Source of the DNA: an uncultured Eubacteriales bacterium
GTDB lineage: Bacteria > Bacillota > Clostridia > Oscillospirales > Oscillospiraceae
Length of the DNA: 8,760 nucleotides
Direction: 5' to 3'
Assembly: GCA_900540545.1 (NCBI GenBank)
Contig: UQGJ01000090.1
Span: forward strand, 1 to 8,760
Shown: in pieces, positions 6,735 through 8,760 of the stretch
How the letters are laid out: each line of letters opens with the position of its first letter
Position numbering within the stretch: the first letter of the stretch is position 1
Position numbers and translations under genes: made by a program
Notes under the pieces: model-generated
Databases searched by the model: none
What the model was told of the DNA's origin: nothing
The model's input: only the letters and a program-made list of their open reading frames with translations

Positions 6735-6840
6735 CGAATCCACTTCCTACGCCGGCATTACCCGGATCAGGTTCAAGGGACCGAAAGCGGCAATACGCTT
6801 TTACATCTCAGCCGGGATTGCACCCAGCGCCCCTGTATTC
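6735..6840 (-). promoter_or_regulatory. TPP riboswitch (THI element)
   Basis: Read on the minus strand, the conserved aptamer parts appear in order: ACAGGGGCGC at the 5' side, GGGTGC, the CTGAGA box (6806-6811), TTGAACCTGATC (6765-6776), and GGGTAATGCCGGCGTAGGAA (6744-6763) at the 3' side. P1 can close through GAAT/ATTC at the two ends. An optional P3a stem AAAGCG/CGCTTT (6784-6801) is present. The aptamer senses thiamine pyrophosphate and controls thiT and the HAD gene through the terminator at 6661-6711. Confidence 0.95.
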
Positions 6841-6865
6841 GATTTGTTCTGCGGCCGGGTTCTAT

Positions 6866-6893
6866 TTTATATCAGCCGCCCGAGCTTTGTCAA
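6866..6893 (-). promoter_or_regulatory. Sigma-A-type promoter of the thiT operon, inside rluD
   Basis: On the minus strand a perfect -35 TTGACA (6888-6893) and a TATAAA -10 (6866-6871) are separated by 16 bases. Predicted transcription starts near 6860, about 20 bases before the riboswitch. The -35 encodes Leu-Thr near the end of rluD and the rluD stop codon TAA lies in the -10 box. Confidence 0.85.
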
Positions 6894-7781
6894 GACGGCG
6901 GTGAAATAGTCCGGCAGGGGGGACTCCACCGTCAGGCGCTGGCCGGTGCGGGGGTGGACGAAGGAGAGGCGGCGGGCGTGGAGGCACTGGCCCGCCAGGC
7001 CGGGGTAGGGCTTTTTGCTGCCGTAGACCGTGTCGCCCAGGACCGGGTGGCCGATGGAGGCCAGGTGGACCCTGATTTGGTGGGTGCGGCCGGTCTCCAG
7101 GCGGCACTGGACGTGGGTATAGCCGGGGTAGCGGGCCAGGACGGTCCAGTGGGTCACGGCCTCCCGGCCGTTCCGCCGGTCCACGCACATCTTTTTGCGG
7201 TCCGTGGGGTGGCGGCCGATGGGGGCGTCCACGGTGCCCGCGTCCTCCTTCAGGTTGCCCACGCACACCGCCTCGTATTCCCGGTACAGGCTGTGGTCCT
7301 GGAGCTGGGCGGCCAGGGCCAGGTGGGCGGCGTCGTTTTTGGCGGCGATGAGGAGGCCGGAGGTGTCCCGGTCGATGCGGTGGACGATGCCGGGGCGCAG
7401 TTCCCCGTTGATTCCAGAGAGGCTATTCCCACAGTGATATAACAGAGCGTTGACCAGCGTGCCGTCCGGGTGGCCCGGCGCGGGGTGGACCACCATGCCC
7501 ACGGGCTTGTTGACCACGATGACGTCGGCGTCCTCGTAGACCACGTCCAGTGGGATGTCCTGCGGTATGATGTCTACCGCCTCCGGGTCAGGGAGGGAGA
7601 CCGCCAGGGTCTGGCCGGGGGCGGTGCGGGCGTTCTTTTTCACGGGGACGCCGGCCAGGGTGACCCGGCCCTCCTCCAGCAGCTTTTGGGCGGCGGAGCG
7701 GGTGAGGCCGTCGATGGACCGGGCCAGGAACTGGTCCAGCCGCTGGCCGGCTTGGTCAGGATTCAGGTGGAAGGTCGTCAT
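6867..7781 (-). CDS. RluD-family 23S rRNA/tRNA pseudouridine synthase (RluA superfamily)
   Basis: A 304-residue cytoplasmic enzyme that isomerises specific uridines in RNA to pseudouridine. An S4-like RNA-binding domain occupies roughly residues 12-60, with RLDQFLA at 14-20. The catalytic domain contains the RluA motif HRIDRDTSGLL (134-144) with catalytic Asp 137, VVNKPVGMVVHP (89-100) and GRTHQIRVH in the C-terminal part. Length and layout match RluD/YlyB of Firmicutes, which is normally encoded next to lspA, as here. The start codon overlaps the end of lspA by 26 bases, with AAAGGAG 7 bases upstream. Target uridine(s) cannot be read from sequence. Its last codons double as the thiT operon promoter. 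Confidence 0.92.
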   Translation of the reverse strand: MTTFHLNPDQAGQRLDQFLARSIDGLTRSAAQKLLEEGRVTLAGVPVKKNARTAPGQTLAVSLPDPEAVDIIPQDIPLDVVYEDADVIVVNKPVGMVVHPAPGHPDGTLVNALLYHCGNSLSGINGELRPGIVHRIDRDTSGLLIAAKNDAAHLALAAQLQDHSLYREYEAVCVGNLKEDAGTVDAPIGRHPTDRKKMCVDRRNGREAVTHWTVLARYPGYTHVQCRLETGRTHQIRVHLASIGHPVLGDTVYGSKKPYPGLAGQCLHARRLSFVHPRTGQRLTVESPLPDYFTAVLTKLGRLI

Positions 7782-8244
7782 GGGCGGGCTCCTTTCCCTC
7801 CAGCTTGTCGTAGAAGAAGAGGAAGTAGATGCAGAAGGCGATGCCGCCCAGGACCACGCAGACGTCGGCCACGTTGAACACGGCGAAGTTCATGAAGGTG
7901 GTCTGGAACATGTCGGTGACGAAGCCGAAGCAGACCCGGTCGATGAGGTTGCCCACGGCCCCGGCCAGGACCACGGACAGGGTGGTCACGCCGAAGGGGT
8001 GGCGAATCAGCTTCTTCACCAGGATCACCGCGATGAAGGCGGCCACCACGGCGGAGACGATGGTGAGGACCCAGGTGTGGTCCCGGAGCATGGAAAAGGC
8101 CGCGCCGGTGTTCTGGACGTAGGTCAGGTCCAGGACATGGGGGATAAAGGGGGTGGAGCCGTACAGGGGGATATTGGCGCGGACCAGGAATTTGACCAGC
8201 TGGTCCAGGGCCACCAGGGCGGCGATGAGGATGAAATAAAGCAT
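7756..8244 (-). CDS. lspA: Lipoprotein signal peptidase II
   Basis: A 162-residue four-helix membrane aspartyl protease that removes signal peptides from diacylglyceryl-modified prolipoproteins. Conserved residues fall at D14, N99 and D102 (GNLIDR, 98-103) and D127 (NVAD, 124-127). The D102/D127 pair is the expected catalytic dyad, matching the arrangement in B. subtilis LspA (D102/D129). The NTGAAFS motif (45-51) is also present. Hydrophobic segments lie near 3-20, 57-80, 86-100 and 124-145. ATG 8244 is preceded by AAGGAG 9 bases upstream, and only 6 bases separate it from the RHH gene stop. It is the middle gene of an RHH-lspA-rluD operon. Sampled GC near 70 % marks it as core genome. Confidence 0.94.
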   Translation of the reverse strand: MLYFILIAALVALDQLVKFLVRANIPLYGSTPFIPHVLDLTYVQNTGAAFSMLRDHTWVLTIVSAVVAAFIAVILVKKLIRHPFGVTTLSVVLAGAVGNLIDRVCFGFVTDMFQTTFMNFAVFNVADVCVVLGGIAFCIYFLFFYDKLEGKEPAHDDLPPES

Positions 8245-8250
8245 GGGTGG

Positions 8251-8427
8251 TTACTCCTTGGGCACGGCGATGGGGCCGTGGTCTTTTTCATGGGCGGCAA
8301 GGTATTGCTTGAGGGAAAACTCAATTTGCTTGTTGATGGAGCGTCCATTTTCTTTGGCGAGGACGCGGATTTTGTCCATGACTTCCTTTTCAATGCGCAA
8401 GGGATAGGGATTCTCTTGCTGACCCAT
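8251..8427 (-). CDS. Arc-like ribbon-helix-helix DNA-binding protein
   Basis: A 58-residue protein of the Arc/MetJ ribbon-helix-helix type. The N-terminal segment NPYPLRIE (6-13) supplies the DNA-contacting strand, 14-27 form helix A, and after the turn ENGRSIN (26-32) residues 30-45 form helix B. The ENGRS(I/V)N turn closely resembles phage P22 Arc. It would act as a dimer recognising short, often repeated sites. The start at 8427 is chosen because AGAGGTG (8434-8440) lies just upstream and because nine further upstream in-frame codons would run through that site. It heads the lspA-rluD operon and is transcribed from a promoter buried in GATATC repeats, so autoregulation and control of lspA are likely but inferred. 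A sampled line is about 43 % GC, much lower than lspA, suggesting recent arrival. Confidence 0.85.
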   Translation of the reverse strand: MGQQENPYPLRIEKEVMDKIRVLAKENGRSINKQIEFSLKQYLAAHEKDHGPIAVPKE

Positions 8428-8446
8428 ACATATCACCTCTTGAACA

Positions 8447-8537
8447 GATATCAAAAGTATATCAGATTGATATCATATCAGCAACGATACAAATAGATAT
8501 CATTTAGATATTGACAATATGATATCTAAATGATATC
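8447..8537. promoter_or_regulatory. Helically phased GATATC operator array between divergent RHH genes
   Basis: Five exact GATATC sites occur in 91 bases: 8447, 8469, 8496, 8521 and 8532 (first base). Degenerate versions are TATATC (8458-8463) and GATATT (8507-8512). Centres on the left are 8449.5, 8460.5 and 8471.5, exactly 11 bases apart. On the right they are 8498.5/8509.5 and 8523.5/8534.5, again 11 apart within each pair. The left group covers the minus-strand promoter and the right group the plus-strand promoter. This is the pattern expected for cooperative RHH binding on one helix face. Which of the two RHH proteins binds is not known. Confidence 0.7.
8456..8484 (-). promoter_or_regulatory. 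Promoter of the RHH-lspA-rluD operon
   Basis: On the minus strand TTGCTG (8479-8484), 17 bases, then TATACT (8456-8461). Transcription would start near 8449, giving a leader of about 22 bases that contains the ribosome site. TATC-type sites lie on the start region, the -10 and the spacer. Confidence 0.7.
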
Positions 8538-8538
8538 T
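8495..8538. repeat. Perfect 17-bp inverted repeat in the divergent operator
   Basis: AGATATCATTTAGATAT (8495-8511) and its exact complement (8522-8538) flank a 10-base spacer. Each arm contains two of the GATAT-type sites. The repeat spans the plus-strand promoter from its -35 to its -10. Confidence 0.85.
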
Positions 8539-8539
8539 T
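8511..8539 (+). promoter_or_regulatory. Promoter of the 48-aa RHH gene
   Basis: Perfect -35 TTGACA (8511-8516), 17 bases, then TATCTT (8534-8539). The -35 lies at the inner edge of one arm of the 17-bp inverted repeat and the -10 lies at the end of the other. The predicted start near 8546 coincides with the ribosome site, so the leader would be very short. Confidence 0.6.
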
Positions 8540-8559
8540 GTTGGCAAGGAGGTGCCGTT

Positions 8560-8706
8560 ATGGACGAAAATGAAATCCTACTGGATGTCCCCGCTGACCT
8601 GATGGAGCGTATTGAGGTCGTGCTGAAGCGGGACGGAATCAGTATCCAACAGTTCATTGACGATGCCATTGCTGAAGCCATTCAAAAGTGGGATGCGGAG
8701 GGATAG
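8560..8706 (+). CDS. Small RHH-type DNA-binding protein, divergent partner
   Basis: A 48-residue acidic protein with a strong ribosome site (AAGGAGG, 8546-8552, 7 bases before ATG). Short strand EILLDV (5-10), helix 12-25, turn RDGIS (24-28) and helix 28-43 reproduce the ribbon-helix-helix layout. It aligns without gaps to the divergent Arc-like protein (LMERI over VMDKI, DGISI over NGRSI). The predicted recognition strand carries few basic residues, so DNA binding may differ from, or need a heterodimer with, its neighbour. Alternatively it could be an antitoxin-like or decoy subunit; no toxin gene follows within the 54 bases left in the window. The gene is short and easily missed. It ends 7 bases before the palindromic repeat. 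Confidence 0.72.
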   Translation: MDENEILLDVPADLMERIEVVLKRDGISIQQFIDDAIAEAIQKWDAEG

Positions 8707-8713
8707 GCGGAGT

Positions 8714-8760
8714 CCCTCCGGGGGGTCCTCTTTCTTCTCGAAGAAAGAGGACGGAAAGAA
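8714..8760. repeat. Palindromic intergenic repeat, right copy (inverted)
   Basis: The reverse complement matches 64-110 at 45 of 47 positions. The 13-base arms are at 8725-8737 and 8740-8752 around TC. The two differences are a C-G pair in the left copy that is T-A here, so the stem stays perfect. The copy reaches the last base of the window and may continue beyond it. It begins 7 bases after the 48-aa RHH stop codon. Confidence 0.75.

Noticed and set aside
8428..8559. Iteron-type replication origin or plasmid centromere
   Set aside because: Repeated AT-rich sites with RHH genes recall parS/ParG-type loci, but no ParA or replication gene is in the window and both neighbours are chromosomal housekeeping genes. 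An operator reading is simpler, though not excluded beyond the window edge.
8251..8706. Toxin-antitoxin module
   Set aside because: RHH proteins often serve as antitoxins, but no toxin-like frame accompanies either one; the partner of the Arc-like gene is lspA, and only 54 bases remain after the 48-aa gene.
1..8760. CRISPR array, tRNA or rRNA genes
   Set aside because: No regularly spaced direct repeats with unique spacers, no tRNA cloverleaf and no rRNA-like sequence were seen on either strand.

Overview
This window looks like chromosome of a high-GC anaerobic Clostridia, most likely an Oscillospiraceae relative (Flavonifractor / Pseudoflavonifractor / Intestinimonas type). That placement is inferred from the oxygen-independent HemZ, the hemZ - nucleoside kinase - Mrp order, the strong GC bias of the core genes (hand-counted lines reach 70-75 %) and the AT-rich palindromic intergenic element. 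No species-level claim is made.

Plus-strand block (1-3580): a palindromic repeat copy (64-110), then hemZ (radical-SAM coproporphyrinogen dehydrogenase), a uridine-kinase-like P-loop kinase overlapping it by 16 bases, a 117-bp MITE-like inverted-repeat element that fills nearly the whole next gap, and an Mrp/ApbC-type Fe-S carrier ATPase. The block ends at an 18-bp-stem terminator shared with the convergent genes that follow.

Lower-GC insert (3616-5134, minus strand): an uncharacterised 306-residue protein with cyclase/prenyltransferase-like alpha/alpha repeats, and a GNAT acetyltransferase. Sampled lines run about 50-58 % GC against 70 % or more around them, which suggests acquired genes.

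Thiamine unit (5223-6893, minus strand): a sigma-A-type promoter embedded in the 3' end of rluD, a TPP riboswitch, an intrinsic terminator placed directly before the ribosome binding site, thiT (ECF thiamine-type S component) and a Cof-like HAD phosphatase, closed by a 12-bp-stem terminator. The whole is a compact TPP-attenuated uptake/salvage operon.

lspA-rluD operon and its control region (6867-8706): an Arc-like ribbon-helix-helix (RHH) protein, signal peptidase II (lspA) and an RluD-family pseudouridine synthase form a tight minus-strand operon. It diverges from a second tiny RHH gene (48 aa, 8560-8706) across a 132-bp AT-rich region. That region carries five exact GATATC sites plus degenerate ones, many spaced 11 bp apart, a perfect 17-bp inverted repeat, and a good promoter on each strand with operators lying across both. 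This two-RHH switch is the most unusual part of the window. A second, inverted copy of the window-start palindrome follows (8714-8760), with a compensatory base change in its stem.
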